Shown piece by piece: positions 36,165-46,024 of a stretch of 64,000 nt of DNA. Where the stretch lies: positions 107,719 to 171,718 of the forward strand of contig DASTXE010000002.1 in NCBI GenBank assembly GCA_035765535.1, in the 5' to 3' direction. Each line of letters starts with the position of its first letter. The stretch's first letter is position 1. The notes beneath the pieces are model-generated. The model worked only from the letters and a program-made list of their open reading frames with translations. It ran no database searches and was not told where the DNA came from. This stretch comes from Rickettsiales bacterium (GTDB lineage: Bacteria > Pseudomonadota > Alphaproteobacteria > Rickettsiales > JABCZZ01). A program made the translations under genes and the position numbers.

Positions 36165-36435
36165 AGAGGCATTCTATATAGCATTTATTCTACTGCTGAC
36201 GGGTTGCCAGCAAGCTACGAGCATGCGTTTAAATGCTCAGAAACCAGAACAATATAAAGTAGTTTTTAAAGAGCCGGATTCCACTACACAGCCCGCAGAA
36301 GTGCTGGAATATATGACAGAAGAGTCTAGGAGGGTATGTCCTAATGGCTTCGATAAAAAAGCAGATGATACGGATGTAGAAGATACGTTCGGCGGATTGA
36401 ATGTAATCCATACATGGAAAATAGAATGTCTGTGA
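36157..36435 (+). CDS. Small lipoprotein between carA and carB
   Basis: The 92-residue protein has a short signal peptide with a good lipobox (LLTGC, Cys17). The mature part is polar and without a known domain, and contains two more cysteines (RRVCPNGF and the terminal IECL) that could pair in the periplasm. The ATG overlaps the carA end by 8 bp; the gene is followed 49 bp later by carB. GC content is visibly lower than in the car genes. It looks like an insertion into the operon, with no obvious connection to carbamoyl phosphate. Confidence 0.65.
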   Translation: MRREAFYIAFILLLTGCQQATSMRLNAQKPEQYKVVFKEPDSTTQPAEVLEYMTEESRRVCPNGFDKKADDTDVEDTFGGLNVIHTWKIECL

Positions 36436-36484
36436 TGGGTGATGTAAGTGTTGTCATGATGGATAAACGGATAAGGTCGTAGAA

Positions 36485-39400
36485 ATGCCAAAAAGAAGTG
36501 ATATAAAATCCATTTTGATTATTGGTGCGGGTCCCATCATTATCGGTCAGGCCTGTGAATTTGACTATTCCGGCACCCAGGCCTGTAAAACGCTGAAAGC
36601 GGAAGGTTACCGCGTCATTCTCGTCAATTCCAATCCGGCGACCATCATGACGGACCCGGAGCTGGCGGACGCAACCTATATTGAACCGATCACCCCGGAA
36701 TTCGTAGCCAAGATTATTGAAAAAGAACGCCCCGACGCATTGCTGCCGACCATGGGTGGCCAGACCGCGCTTAACTGTGCAAAAGCGCTTGCAGAAAACG
36801 GCACGTTGAAAAAATTCGGCGTTGAGATGATCGGTGCTAAGCTCGAATCCATTGATAAAGCGGAAAACCGCCAGCTCTTCAATGAAGCGATGGAACGCAT
36901 CGGTCTGAACGTAGCGAAGAATGCCGTTGTGCATACGCTCGAAGAAGCAAAGAAAATCCTGCCGCATGTCGGCCTGCCTGCAATCATTCGTCCGTCCTTC
37001 ACCATGGGCGGCACGGGCGGTGGCATCGCTTATACGGAAGAAGAGTTCGAGCAGATTGTCACGAGCGGTCTGGATGCATCGCCGACCACGGAAGTACTGA
37101 TTGATGAATCATTGCTCGGCTGGAAAGAATACGAGATGGAAGTGGTGCGCGACAAAGCGGACAACTGCATCATCATCTGCTCTATTGAAAACGTGGATCC
37201 GATGGGCGTGCATACGGGTGACTCCATTACGGTGGCTCCGGCGCTTACACTCACGGACAAGGAATACCAGATCATGCGTGACGCATCGCTCGCGGTGCTG
37301 CGTGAAATCGGCGTGGATACGGGCGGCTCGAACGTGCAGTTCGCGGTGAACCCAGCCAATGGCCGCATGGTGGTGATCGAGATGAACCCGCGCGTGTCGC
37401 GCTCCTCGGCACTGGCTTCCAAGGCAACGGGCTTCCCGATTGCAAAAGTCGCGGCAAAACTCGCAGTGGGCTACACGCTCGACGAAATCCTCAATGACGT
37501 CACCAAAGTAACGCCTGCGTCCTTCGAGCCTTCGATCGATTATGTCGTGACCAAAATCCCGCGCTTTACGTTCGAGAAATTCCCGGGCACGGACCCCACG
37601 CTGACCACCGCAATGAAATCCGTGGGCGAAGCAATGGCAATCGGTCGTTCCTTCCAGGAGTCGATGCAGAAAGCACTGCGTTCGCTGGAAACCGGCCTGA
37701 CCGGCTTAAACGACCGTCCGGGCACGCTGGAAGATCTGCGTAAATCCATGGCGATCCCGACCCCGGAACGTATCTTGCAGATTGCGCAGGCGCTGCGTCT
37801 GGGCATGAGCGAAAAGGAAGTGCATGAGATCACCAAATACGATCCGTGGTTTGTCGAACAGCTTGCGGAAATTGTAGCGGCAGAAGAGAAACTCAAAGCT
37901 CTGATCGCGCAGAAAAATACTCCGGAGCAAGCTCTCATTGCATTGAGCAACGAAGGAATCTACCTGAAACAACAGGGATTCAGCGATGCCCGTATAGCAG
38001 AGCTTTGCGGCTGCCAGGCAAAGGATATCGCAGCGCTGCGTAACAAATACAATATTCATCCCGTCTATAAGCGTGTGGATACCTGTGCGGCGGAATTCGA
38101 ATCCGTTACGCCTTATATGTATTCCACATACGAAGCGCCGAGCGGCAATATTGTGCAAGGCAAAGCAGGCTTGACCAGTTGCGAATCCAATCCGACCGGA
38201 CGCACGAAAGTGGTGATTCTCGGCGGCGGACCGAACCGCATCGGGCAGGGGATCGAGTTCGACTATTGCTGCGTCCATGCGGCATATGCGTTGAAGGATG
38301 CCGGTTTTGAAACCATCATGATCAACTGCAACCCCGAAACGGTTTCGACGGACTATGACACATCCGACCGCCTGTATTTCGAGCCGCTGACAGCAGAAGA
38401 CGTGATCGCGATTGTCCGCAAGGAACAGGAAAACGGCAAGCTGCTCGGCGTAATCGTGCAGTTCGGTGGCCAGACGCCGCTGAAGCTCGCCAAGCATCTG
38501 GAAGAGGCAGGCATACCGATCATCGGCACCTCACCCGATTCGATCGATCTTGCGGAAGACCGCGAGCGTTTCCAGCAATTGCTGCATAAATTGGGCCTGC
38601 GCCAGCCTGCCAACCATATCTGCCATTCCGCCGCTGAAGTGGTGGAGCAGGCGCAGAAGATCGGTTACCCGGTTGTGGTGCGTCCGTCTTATGTTCTGGG
38701 CGGCCGTGCAATGGCGATTGTGCATGACGCTGAAACACTGAAAAAATATACGCAGGAAATTATCCATTCGTTTGGCGACGGTCCGATCCTGATCGACGGT
38801 TATCTGAAAGACGCCATCGAAATGGATGTGGATGCGCTGGCGGACGGCAAGGATGTCTATGTCTCCGGCATCATGGAGCATATCGAGGAAGCGGGTATCC
38901 ATTCCGGTGACTCTGCCTGCTCGCTGCCGGCTTATTCTGTTTCTTCCGCAGTGTTAGAAGAAATTGAGGCGCAGACCATCGCGCTGGCAAAGGAATTGAA
39001 GGTTGTCGGCCTGATGAACGTGCAGTTCGCGGTCAAAGACGATGTTATCTATATTCTGGAAGTAAACCCGCGCGCATCCCGTACTGTGCCGTTTGTTGCG
39101 AAGGCAACGGGCGTTTCGGTGGCCAAGCTTGCTGCCCGTATCATGGCAGGTGAAACCTTGCGAAAGGTCATGAAAGATGCGGGAGTCCATGCCGATGCCG
39201 CAGGCGATGAAATTGTACAGGAAGTCCTGCGTAGCGGCACCGGAGGCAGCATCAGTATTCCTCTGGCGAAGAAACGTCACTTCTCGGTAAAAGAAGCCGT
39301 CTTCCCGTTTGCGCGCTTCCCCGGCGTGGATGTGATTCTGGGACCGGAAATGAAATCCACCGGCGAAGCGATGGGCATCGATACCGATTTCGCGCGTGCA

Positions 39401-39841
39401 TTTGCCAAAGCGCAGATCGCAGCGGGTACGCACCTGCCTTCCAAAGGCAAAGTATTTATCTCGGTCAAGGAATCCGACAAACAGCCTATGCTGGCGGCAG
39501 TAGGAAAGCTTTTGCAGATGGGATTTGAGATCGTTGCTACAAAAGGCACTGCTCAATTCCTGGAAGGTAACGGCTTGAAAGTCTCGCGCATCAATAAAGT
39601 GTATGAAGGCAGCCCGCATATCGTGGATATGATCAGGGAAGGAGAGATCGCGCTCGTAATCAACACGACTGAAGGCGCGAAATCCATTGCCGATTCATTC
39701 AGCATCCGCCGTACAACGCTACTGGGCAAGATCCCTTACTCCACGACGCTCGCAGGCTCGCGCGCGCTGGTGCAGGCGATCGAGGCCATGCGCGGTAACG
39801 GCTTGACGGTATGCCCGCTGCAGGATTATTTTGCAGCTTAG
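36485..39841 (+). CDS. carB: Carbamoyl-phosphate synthase large subunit
   Basis: The 1118-residue protein has the duplicated ATP-grasp layout. The first half (residues ~1-400) opens [20 protein letters not shown], with [16 protein letters not shown] as the ATP-binding loop. After the oligomerisation region, the second half opens [20 protein letters not shown], with [17 protein letters not shown]-terminal MGS-like allosteric domain (~960-1090) holds [20 protein letters not shown]. It is about 45 residues longer than the E. coli protein. It makes carbamoyl phosphate from bicarbonate, two ATP and ammonia from CarA. Confidence 0.97.
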   Translation: MPKRSDIKSILIIGAGPIIIGQACEFDYSGTQACKTLKAEGYRVILVNSNPATIMTDPELADATYIEPITPEFVAKIIEKERPDALLPTMGGQTALNCAKALAENGTLKKFGVEMIGAKLESIDKAENRQLFNEAMERIGLNVAKNAVVHTLEEAKKILPHVGLPAIIRPSFTMGGTGGGIAYTEEEFEQIVTSGLDASPTTEVLIDESLLGWKEYEMEVVRDKADNCIIICSIENVDPMGVHTGDSITVAPALTLTDKEYQIMRDASLAVLREIGVDTGGSNVQFAVNPANGRMVVIEMNPRVSRSSALASKATGFPIAKVAAKLAVGYTLDEILNDVTKVTPASFEPSIDYVVTKIPRFTFEKFPGTDPTLTTAMKSVGEAMAIGRSFQESMQKALRSLETGLTGLNDRPGTLEDLRKSMAIPTPERILQIAQALRLGMSEKEVHEITKYDPWFVEQLAEIVAAEEKLKALIAQKNTPEQALIALSNEGIYLKQQGFSDARIAELCGCQAKDIAALRNKYNIHPVYKRVDTCAAEFESVTPYMYSTYEAPSGNIVQGKAGLTSCESNPTGRTKVVILGGGPNRIGQGIEFDYCCVHAAYALKDAGFETIMINCNPETVSTDYDTSDRLYFEPLTAEDVIAIVRKEQENGKLLGVIVQFGGQTPLKLAKHLEEAGIPIIGTSPDSIDLAEDRERFQQLLHKLGLRQPANHICHSAAEVVEQAQKIGYPVVVRPSYVLGGRAMAIVHDAETLKKYTQEIIHSFGDGPILIDGYLKDAIEMDVDALADGKDVYVSGIMEHIEEAGIHSGDSACSLPAYSVSSAVLEEIEAQTIALAKELKVVGLMNVQFAVKDDVIYILEVNPRASRTVPFVAKATGVSVAKLAARIMAGETLRKVMKDAGVHADAAGDEIVQEVLRSGTGGSISIPLAKKRHFSVKEAVFPFARFPGVDVILGPEMKSTGEAMGIDTDFARAFAKAQIAAGTHLPSKGKVFISVKESDKQPMLAAVGKLLQMGFEIVATKGTAQFLEGNGLKVSRINKVYEGSPHIVDMIREGEIALVINTTEGAKSIADSFSIRRTTLLGKIPYSTTLAGSRALVQAIEAMRGNGLTVCPLQDYFAA

Positions 39842-39862
39842 TTAACTGCACCGGTATAGGCT

Positions 39863-40339
39863 ATGCGTCTGGTCATTCTGGCGATCCTGCTTCTGGTGCT
39901 GCCCGCCTCGATATGCGGTGCGACGGAACAGGAAAACAAGATCGTCATTATCAGGGGAAAGAAGTTCTTCCCGCTTGGTAATGCGCGCCACCGCTATGGC
40001 AATAGCAAGGGCATGCCAATGCCGGAAAATAAATATATGCATGATTCATTCCGCTCGGAGAAGCGCGTAGGAAAATCCCGCATTGTGACTCCCCAGAAAA
40101 ATGAGGCCGGCAAAACCGATGCGATTGTCAAAGGCGCTGCCGCTTCCGCGCCACACCCTAAAACGCCTGATGCACCGAACGCGGCAGCTGAAGCTGCAGC
40201 AGCGGCCAAGGCCGCTTCCGGACAAACTCAGCTTCCCAGTCAGCCACAGCCTTCTAGCCCCCGTACCCCCGCTTCGGACGTGCTTTCCATTTTCGAGCCG
40301 GAAGGCCAGCAGACGGCCACACCACCCCCTGTAAAGTAG
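39863..40339 (+). CDS. Secreted low-complexity protein
   Basis: The 158-residue protein has a signal peptide (LVILAILLLVLPASICGA). A basic segment of about 60 residues follows, then an Ala/Pro/Ser/Gln-rich tail (PNAAAEAAAAAKAASGQTQL and onward), probably disordered. It lies between carB and pyrD, 22 bp and 6 bp away, in the same direction. No family recognised; it may be an envelope linker protein. Confidence 0.65.
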   Translation: MRLVILAILLLVLPASICGATEQENKIVIIRGKKFFPLGNARHRYGNSKGMPMPENKYMHDSFRSEKRVGKSRIVTPQKNEAGKTDAIVKGAAASAPHPKTPDAPNAAAEAAAAAKAASGQTQLPSQPQPSSPRTPASDVLSIFEPEGQQTATPPPVK

Positions 40340-40345
40340 GAATAT

Positions 40346-41407
40346 ATGGATTATTACTCAGTAATCGGCCGTTTCGCCCGAATGATGCCCGCAGAAACCG
40401 CACATAATGCAGCCATTGCGGCTTTGAAGAACGGCCTGGTGCCGCCAGCACGTAAGGCGGAGTTCCCCTCGCTTGCGTCCGAAGTATTCGGGCTTTCATT
40501 CGCAAGCCCTGTCGGTATGGCCGCGGGATTCGATAAACATGCTGAAGCAGTGGACGCTTTGCTGGCGCAGGGATTCGGCTTCGTAGAAGCGGGCACGGTG
40601 ACGCCGTTGCCCCAGTCCGGAAATCCGAAACCGCGCCTGTTCCGCCTGCCGGAAGATGAAGCCGTGATCAACCGGTTTGGTTTCAACAGCCACGGAATGC
40701 ATGTATTTGTGAAGAACCTGGAGAAACGCAGGCGGGCGGGAATCGTCGGCGCGAATATCGGCAAGAATAAGGATTCGCTGGATGCCGTGCATGATTATGC
40801 CACGCTGCTGGAAGGCGTGTATGATAAGGTGGATTACATCACCGTCAACATTTCCTCGCCAAACACGGTAGGCTTGCGTGACTTGCAGCGCAAAGAGGCG
40901 CTTTCCGGGCTGGTGATGGAGGTGGAAAACCGCCGCACGAAACTCGCGCTGGCGCATAAGAAACGCAAACCTTTGCTTTACAAGATTGCGCCCGATCTCT
41001 CTGACCGCGATAAGGAAGATATTGTCGAAGTGGCGCTGGCGCATAATATCGACGGGCTGATCGTCACCAACACTACCGTTTCACGTCCGCTGGGCCTAAG
41101 CAGCTGCCATGCGAACGAGACCGGAGGTTTGAGCGGAAGGCCCCTGTTTGAGCTTTCCACGCAGACACTGCGCGATATTTACCGCCTGTCGGAAGGTAAG
41201 ATCCCGCTGATCGGTGTAGGGGGTATCGGCTCGGCGGAAGATGCCTACACAAAGATCAAGGCAGGTGCTTCGCTTGTGCAGCTCTATACGGCCCTCGTCT
41301 ATAAAGGATTTGGGCTGGTACGCGAGATTAATGAGGGGGTTGCCGGGATGCTTCAGCGCGATGGCTTTAAGCATATCCGCGAAGCTATCGGGGCGGAACA
41401 TCGTTAA
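40346..41407 (+). CDS. pyrD: Dihydroorotate dehydrogenase, class 2 (quinone)
   Basis: The 353-residue FMN enzyme oxidises dihydroorotate to orotate at the membrane, passing electrons to quinone. The class 2 N-terminal helices are present (PAETAHNAAIAALKNG). FGLSFASPVGMAAGFDKHAE binds FMN, and FGFVEAGTVTPLPQSGNPKP is the class 2 signature. The catalytic Ser is expected in NISSPNTVGLRDLQ. With carA and carB nearby this makes a pyrimidine-synthesis neighbourhood, though unrelated secreted proteins lie between. Confidence 0.96.
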   Translation: MDYYSVIGRFARMMPAETAHNAAIAALKNGLVPPARKAEFPSLASEVFGLSFASPVGMAAGFDKHAEAVDALLAQGFGFVEAGTVTPLPQSGNPKPRLFRLPEDEAVINRFGFNSHGMHVFVKNLEKRRRAGIVGANIGKNKDSLDAVHDYATLLEGVYDKVDYITVNISSPNTVGLRDLQRKEALSGLVMEVENRRTKLALAHKKRKPLLYKIAPDLSDRDKEDIVEVALAHNIDGLIVTNTTVSRPLGLSSCHANETGGLSGRPLFELSTQTLRDIYRLSEGKIPLIGVGGIGSAEDAYTKIKAGASLVQLYTALVYKGFGLVREINEGVAGMLQRDGFKHIREAIGAEHR

Positions 41408-41490
41408 TTTCAATTAATAGATATCCGTTAATATAATATTAACGAATTCGATCTAATATGGGCTTCCTCTCACATCAAAAGGAGCAAGCC

Positions 41491-41628
41491 ATGACGGATC
41501 GTACCCCCACAAAAAACACGCATAATACATCACAAGTATCTGTAAAATCTTTATGTATTATGAATGGCAAGGTATCTTGGGGTGCTGTTCTTGCTTTGTT
41601 TGAGGTAGAACCCCGGTCAGCTAGCTAA
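41491..41628 (+). CDS. 45-residue small ORF with strong ribosome-binding site
   Basis: An ATG at 41491 is preceded by AAAAGGAGCAAGCC, the best ribosome-binding site in this region. It opens a 45-codon frame (MTDRTPTKNTHNTSQVSVKS and onward, ending EVEPRSAS) that stops 4 bp before the end of the convergent glycosylase gene. The second half has a short hydrophobic stretch (WGAVLALF). Codons are ordinary. There is no known family. Confidence 0.5.
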   Translation: MTDRTPTKNTHNTSQVSVKSLCIMNGKVSWGAVLALFEVEPRSAS

Positions 41629-41632
41629 TTTT

Positions 41633-42145
41633 CTAACGGACAATATATTCGCCAAGCGCTTTACGCCATTGCTCCAATTTTTGTGCGCGCGTGATGTTGG
41701 CGCGGGCGGGGCTGGTGGAAGGCAGCACTGTATGAGGAATCGCAGCGGCGCGAGCAGGCAGGGAAGTCACTTTGCGCCGGAACAATTCATTCGCCTTCTG
41801 CCCGTTGAAGAAGATGTGCGCTACTTCTTTGTGCGGCGCAAAAAATCCGGCGAAGTCATTGGCGATAATGCTGTCAGGCGCAATATTGGAATCGAGGCTT
41901 CCCGGCCTGAGCGCCGAATGGCAGACATCCCATAATGCAATACCATGTCGTTTCAGCTGCGCCAGCCGTTCAGTATAGGGCAGTTCAGGAAACGCGCCGA
42001 CAAGCTCACCCATGATCCACCAGAAACTGTTATGCCTGAGCGCGTAATATTCGCCCTGCCGCAGCGACTCAGCGCCCGGCAGCGTGCCCAGAATAAGCAC
42101 CCGTGCATCCTTGTCCGCTACAGCGTCAAATCCGGTGCATTGCAT
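41633..42145 (-). CDS. DNA-deoxyinosine (hypoxanthine) glycosylase, UDG superfamily
   Basis: The 170-residue protein fits family 6 of the uracil-DNA glycosylase superfamily. RVLILGTLPGAESLRQGEYY is the typical first motif, followed by HNSFWWIMGELVG and IALWDVCHSALRPGSLDSNI. The late LPSTSPARAN forms the DNA-intercalation motif. Such enzymes remove hypoxanthine (deaminated adenine) from DNA. I place the start at 42145 (MQCTGFDAVADKDARV), with AAGGTG just upstream. It lies 8 bp after the TPR glycosyltransferase gene, presumably in one transcript. Confidence 0.8.
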   Translation of the reverse strand: MQCTGFDAVADKDARVLILGTLPGAESLRQGEYYALRHNSFWWIMGELVGAFPELPYTERLAQLKRHGIALWDVCHSALRPGSLDSNIAPDSIIANDFAGFFAPHKEVAHIFFNGQKANELFRRKVTSLPARAAAIPHTVLPSTSPARANITRAQKLEQWRKALGEYIVR

Positions 42146-42153
42146 GACGCACC

Positions 42154-44037
42154 TTAAACAGCATCGGGTGGAGTATGGCGTAATGCTTCTACAACGCGCG
42201 CGATAACGCCGCCCCAGTCGTTGATTTCCTGCTGCCGGAAAAGCCGTGCCGTGGGATACCAAGGGCTGTCTTCCCGGTCCAGCAGCCAGCGGTAATCCGG
42301 CACAACGGGCAGCAACACCCACGTCTTCTTTCCAAGCGCGCCCGCCAGATGCACCAGCGATGTATCCACCGATATCACCAGATCCATCTCGGATGCCAGC
42401 GCCGCCGTATCGGAGAAATCTCTCAGCTCATGAGCAAGATGCGTAATCGAAGAGGACGCAAGAAACGCCGCGTCGCTTTCCCGCACTTCTTTCTGTAGTG
42501 AGAAAAACTCAAAATCCATCTCCAGCAGGGGCTGCAGCAGATGCAGCGCAATGCTGCGGTTATGGTCGTTCACATGCTTGGCGGCGCCCGACCATGCGAT
42601 GCCGATTCTCGGCCGCGTTTTCGCTCCGAGCCGCGCCTGCCATTCAAGCAGCGTTGCAGGGGGGGCATGCAGATAAGGCACTTGCGCCGGAACGGTTTCA
42701 ACGGTGGTTTTAAAAGCATGCGGCAGGCTCATGAGCGGGCAGTGAAAATCAAATTCTCCCGTGAAACACTGTGTTTCCATCACCTGCCCGGAATAATCGG
42801 CGACACTGGAGACAATCTGAACCAGCGGAGCCTGCACCTCCATTATGACATTGGCTCCCAGCGCTTCCACCATGGAAGCATAGCGGCAGAATTGCAGCGT
42901 ATCCCCGAATCCCTGTTCCGAATGCAGCAGGATGGTCTTGCCCGCAAGCGGTTCCGCGCCTAGCCACAGAGGCTGTTCGAACGGCCTCGCATCGGCGCTG
43001 CTGGTGTCGGCATGTTTCCAGCGCCATTCATATTCCCTCCAGCCCTCCTCGAACTCTCCGAGCAGCAGCTTGAGCAGGGCCCTGTGAATCTGGGCTTCCG
43101 CATAATCCGGCTGGAGCGCGATAGCTCTCTCATACTCTATGAGCGCTGCGCTGTAGCGCTGCAGATTCTGGAGAATGAAACCGAGATTGCTATGCGCTTC
43201 TGCATAATCGGGTTTGCTTGCGAGCGCGGCATGATAAGCGGCGTATGCCTCCTCATACCTTCTTAAGCCCAGCAGAGCATTCCCGCGGTTATTATGCGCT
43301 TCTGCGAAGCCGGGTATAATGCCCAGCGCCTTATCGCAGCTTGCCAGCGCTTCATCATAGCGCTTCAGGTTCCGCAGGATGGAACCGCGCGTGCTATGCG
43401 CTTCCGCATGATTGGGAGATAGGGTGAGAGCGCGGTCGCAGCTCTCCAGCGCTTCCTCATATCGCTTCAATCGCTGCAGGATAATGGCGCGGTTGTTATG
43501 GGCGTTCGCATAACCGGGCTGCAGCATGATCGCGCGGTCGCAATAAGCCAGCGCCTCTTCATACCGTTTCAGCTGCAGCAGGGCGGCAGCGCAGGTATTG
43601 CAGGCAACTGCATTTTCAGGAGCAAAGGTGAGCGCCTTCTGGCAACTTTCTACGGCCTCCTGAAACCGCTTCAGGCTGAATAGCACCGTTGCGCGACTGT
43701 AGTACGTGTCGGGATTTTCTGCGTTATGGGAAAGGGCGGCATCGTATTTAACAAGCGCCTCGCGATATTTATGCTGCATGGCCAGCGCGCTGCCGTAATT
43801 ATGATACGCCATCGCATGTTTAGGGTTAGCGGCGATAGCCTTATCCAGAAATTTTATAGCTTTCGCAGGCGCACCGCGCTGAATCTCAATCACACCGAGC
43901 AGCGTCAGCACATCCGCATTCTTCGGGGAAGCGGCCAGCAACTGCCGGTAAAGCTTCTCCGCCTCATCAAGATTCCCCGCCTGGTGCAGCGCCATGGCCT
44001 GGGTTAAGCGATCGTTACTGGAAGGAGTCTGTTGCAT
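42154..44037 (-). CDS. TPR protein with GT9-like glycosyltransferase C-terminus
   Basis: Of 627 residues, ~10-340 are nine to ten tetratricopeptide repeats of 34 residues, each with the pattern YEEALASYDRAL...P. From about residue 350 a glycosyltransferase-like domain of the heptosyltransferase (GT9) superfamily follows: WLGAEPLAGKTILLHSEQGF, then GDTLQFCRYASMV, RIGIAWSGAAKHVNDHNRSI and LVISVDTSLVHLAGALGKKT. TPR-GT fusions of this kind often glycosylate proteins or surface polymers. AAGGAAAA precedes the ATG. The target is unknown; a role in glycosylating the nearby pilus or secreted proteins is only speculation. Confidence 0.82.
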   Translation of the reverse strand: MQQTPSSNDRLTQAMALHQAGNLDEAEKLYRQLLAASPKNADVLTLLGVIEIQRGAPAKAIKFLDKAIAANPKHAMAYHNYGSALAMQHKYREALVKYDAALSHNAENPDTYYSRATVLFSLKRFQEAVESCQKALTFAPENAVACNTCAAALLQLKRYEEALAYCDRAIMLQPGYANAHNNRAIILQRLKRYEEALESCDRALTLSPNHAEAHSTRGSILRNLKRYDEALASCDKALGIIPGFAEAHNNRGNALLGLRRYEEAYAAYHAALASKPDYAEAHSNLGFILQNLQRYSAALIEYERAIALQPDYAEAQIHRALLKLLLGEFEEGWREYEWRWKHADTSSADARPFEQPLWLGAEPLAGKTILLHSEQGFGDTLQFCRYASMVEALGANVIMEVQAPLVQIVSSVADYSGQVMETQCFTGEFDFHCPLMSLPHAFKTTVETVPAQVPYLHAPPATLLEWQARLGAKTRPRIGIAWSGAAKHVNDHNRSIALHLLQPLLEMDFEFFSLQKEVRESDAAFLASSSITHLAHELRDFSDTAALASEMDLVISVDTSLVHLAGALGKKTWVLLPVVPDYRWLLDREDSPWYPTARLFRQQEINDWGGVIARVVEALRHTPPDAV

Positions 44038-44196
44038 CCGCTTTTCCTTGATGGATTGCTAAAACCATAAAGCCTGAATGCAATATTGCAACGATTGAGT
44101 ACAGACTTTGTCGATACGCCCGGATGTGCCGATGCTGAATGTATAGCATCTTAAGAAATAGTGGAGTATGATTTGGCCCATATTCAGGAGGATAGT

Positions 44197-44562
44197 ATGC
44201 ATATAAAACCTGCCGCTCTGAAACCGTTAAACAGTATATCCCTGACGCATGATGAGAATGTCATACTAAAATGGCTTCGCACCGTTGCGTGGGAAGCCGT
44301 GAAAGTAGGAAGCGAACCTTTCCTGAAAGCAAAAGTGCCGCAATATTATGGCGGCATACAATTATACCGGTTGCAGGCAGGCGGGGCTCCTGCCGGAGCA
44401 CTCGGGGCGCTGGAAATTTTTATCAAGAAATTAGCTATTCACGGCATCATAACCAAGCAGGGGCTTTACCCGGTCGAGGGGCATGGTGCACAGCCTCGCT
44501 ACCTGTCACTCAGGAAAACGGATCTGGATAATCTGGTGGCCGAGGAAGAGGATGAACTGTGA
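44197..44562 (+). CDS. Hypothetical 121-residue protein
   Basis: The ATG at 44197 follows AGGAGGATAGT, an excellent ribosome-binding site, so I prefer it to the GTG at 44161. The protein (MHIKPAALKPLNSISLTHDE at the start) looks globular and mixed helix/strand, with a Gly/Ala-rich centre (QAGGAPAGALGALEIF) and an acidic end (EEEDEL). The helical pattern from residue ~20 to 110 could suit a winged helix, but no motif is decisive. It lies alone between the TPR gene and tRNA-Gln. Confidence 0.6.
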   Translation: MHIKPAALKPLNSISLTHDENVILKWLRTVAWEAVKVGSEPFLKAKVPQYYGGIQLYRLQAGGAPAGALGALEIFIKKLAIHGIITKQGLYPVEGHGAQPRYLSLRKTDLDNLVAEEEDEL

Positions 44563-44622
44563 GGGCAGAAGCTGATCAGTAAGTATTTTGCGGACTTAAA
44601 CGGACGGTGCCGAAGGGGAGGT

Positions 44623-44697
44623 TGGCTGGGGTGCCAGGGATCGAACCTGGGAATGGTGGAATCAAAATCCACTGCCTTACCGCTTGGCTACACCCCA
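44623..44697 (-). tRNA. tRNA-Gln (anticodon TTG)
   Basis: Read on the minus strand the sequence folds as a cloverleaf: acceptor TGGGGTG/CACCCCA, D-arm GCC...GGC, anticodon stem GTGGA/TCCAC with loop TTTTGAT (anticodon TTG), and T-arm CCAGG-TTCGATC-CCTGG. Discriminator G and an encoded CCA follow (44623-44625). The weak first pair of the acceptor stem (T-A) is typical of tRNA-Gln. Confidence 0.93.
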
Positions 44698-44872
44698 ACT
44701 AGCGGACGTTATAATCGTGACAAGCCGCAAGAAGCAAGCATATTGTGAAGGAAATTTCCTACTTTGTGCCACATATCCTTAAAAATATAAGGAAAATCAG
44801 GCATGGTATTTTATAACATATTTATAAAACCCGCTTTTTTGCCTGTCTCAAAGAAATAATCCAGATGCTAGA

Positions 44873-45235
44873 CTACGCCTTCTTCCGGCCCGGTGTGGCC
44901 CATGAAATCGCAAGCTCGTTGATGTGGTCCAGCAGGTCGTTGAGTTCATGGCCGCGCTTGGTAAAGCTGTAGCTCACCCGGGGCGGGATGGTCGCTTCCG
45001 CGTGCCGGTTCAGGATTCCGGCATCTTCCAGCATGCGCAGGCGGTCGGTCAGCACTTTAGCGGAGATCGCGGGCATCTGTTTCTTGATCTGACCGAAACG
45101 CATCGGGCCGTTCTGATGGATAAGCCATAAAATATATGTGGTCCACGGGCCGGTGAGTAACGTCAGCAGCCCATGCATGGGGCATCGTATATCGCTATAG
45201 TCGCGGACATCGCGGAATTGCTGCTTGGGAGCCAT
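44873..45235 (-). CDS. HxlR-family transcriptional regulator
   Basis: The 120-residue winged-helix regulator has CPMHGLLTLLTGPWTTYILW at the start, MRFGQIKKQMPAISAKVLTD and RLRMLEDAGILNRHAEATIP as recognition and wing segments, and YSFTKRGHEL after them, all classical HxlR features. The single Cys near the N-terminus (DIRCPMHG) is conserved in redox or electrophile sensors such as HypR and QorR. It is divergent from a glutathione transferase gene, with paired operator-like sites just before its own start, so it probably regulates that gene and itself. Confidence 0.9.
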   Translation of the reverse strand: MAPKQQFRDVRDYSDIRCPMHGLLTLLTGPWTTYILWLIHQNGPMRFGQIKKQMPAISAKVLTDRLRMLEDAGILNRHAEATIPPRVSYSFTKRGHELNDLLDHINELAISWATPGRKKA

Positions 45236-45239
45236 ATGG

Positions 45240-45271
45240 TTACTTACAGGTAATTAGTTACTTTAAGGTAC
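45240..45271. promoter_or_regulatory. Tandem operator-like sites between the hxlR-type gene and gst
   Basis: Two near-identical imperfect palindromes, TTACTTACAGGTAA (45240-45253) and TTACTTTAAGGTAC (45258-45271), start 18 bp apart, less than two helical turns. They lie 5 bp upstream of the regulator start codon and about 80-110 bp before gst. HxlR proteins bind such TTAC/GTAA-type sites as dimers, so autoregulation and control of gst is likely. Confidence 0.5.
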
Positions 45272-45349
45272 CTACTTGTTTAAACATACTAATAGCATAT
45301 TTTGTAATCGTTAACCAGTGATGATTTGTAACAATTAAAGGAGATATTT

Positions 45350-45970
45350 ATGAAGCTATATTACACCCCCGGCGTTTGCTCCCTTTCCCCGCATATCATA
45401 TTGTGTGAAGCGGGGTTTCCCTTCACGCTCGAAAAGGTGGATCTGAAAACCAAGAAAACCAGTTCGGGCAAGGATTTCAATCAGATCAATCCCAAATCCG
45501 TGGTGCCGGTGCTGGAGTTGGATAACGGGGAAATTCTGACGGAAGGTCCGGCCATCGTGCAGTATCTGGCCGACCTGAAACCGGAAGCGAACCTCGCTCC
45601 CCAATCCGGCACGATGGAGCGCGTGCGCCTGCAGGAATGGCTGAATTTTATCAGTACCGATATGCACAAATCCCATTGGGCGATCTTCCATGTTGCGGAA
45701 GCCGGGGAACAGGCAAAACAGGCCTATATCGGCAAGATCAAGAAAAACTACGATTTCGTTGCGGATAAGCTTAAAGGAAAACAGTACCTGCTGGGCGACC
45801 AGTTCACCGTCGCGGATGCGTATCTGTTCACCATCCTGACCTGGCATAAGGCTGTGGTGACCGATCTTTTAGCCTGGCCGGTGTTGGTGGATTATATGAA
45901 ACGCGTCTCCGCCCGCCCGCATGTGCAAGAAGCACTGGAGGCAGAAGGCGCCAGCGCCAAAGCGGCTTAA
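45350..45970 (+). CDS. gst: Glutathione S-transferase, beta class
   Basis: The 206-residue enzyme begins MKLYYTPGVCSLSPHIILCE, placing the beta-class catalytic cysteine at residue 10. The thioredoxin-like domain ends around LTEGPAIVQYLADL, which holds the glutathione-binding Glu-Gly. An all-helical domain follows (GDQFTVADAYLFTILTW is the conserved N-capping box region). An AAGGAG precedes the ATG. It likely conjugates electrophiles under control of the divergent HxlR regulator. A strong terminator follows. Confidence 0.93.
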   Translation: MKLYYTPGVCSLSPHIILCEAGFPFTLEKVDLKTKKTSSGKDFNQINPKSVVPVLELDNGEILTEGPAIVQYLADLKPEANLAPQSGTMERVRLQEWLNFISTDMHKSHWAIFHVAEAGEQAKQAYIGKIKKNYDFVADKLKGKQYLLGDQFTVADAYLFTILTWHKAVVTDLLAWPVLVDYMKRVSARPHVQEALEAEGASAKAA

Positions 45971-45987
45971 TGTTATAGGCAAACTCC

Positions 45988-46024
45988 AAAGGCTTTACGG
46001 TTCGCCGTAAAGCCTTTCTTTTTG
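45988..46024 (+). terminator. Rho-independent terminator of gst
   Basis: A perfect 13-bp stem (AAAGGCTTTACGG with CCGTAAAGCCTTT) has a TTCG loop and is followed by CTTTTT. It is one of the best terminators in the window. Confidence 0.92.

Noticed and set aside
42146..42322. 59-residue N-terminal extension of the DNA glycosylase
   Set aside because: It overlaps the end of the TPR gene on the same strand and is Arg/Cys-rich noise; ATG 42145 has AAGGTG upstream.
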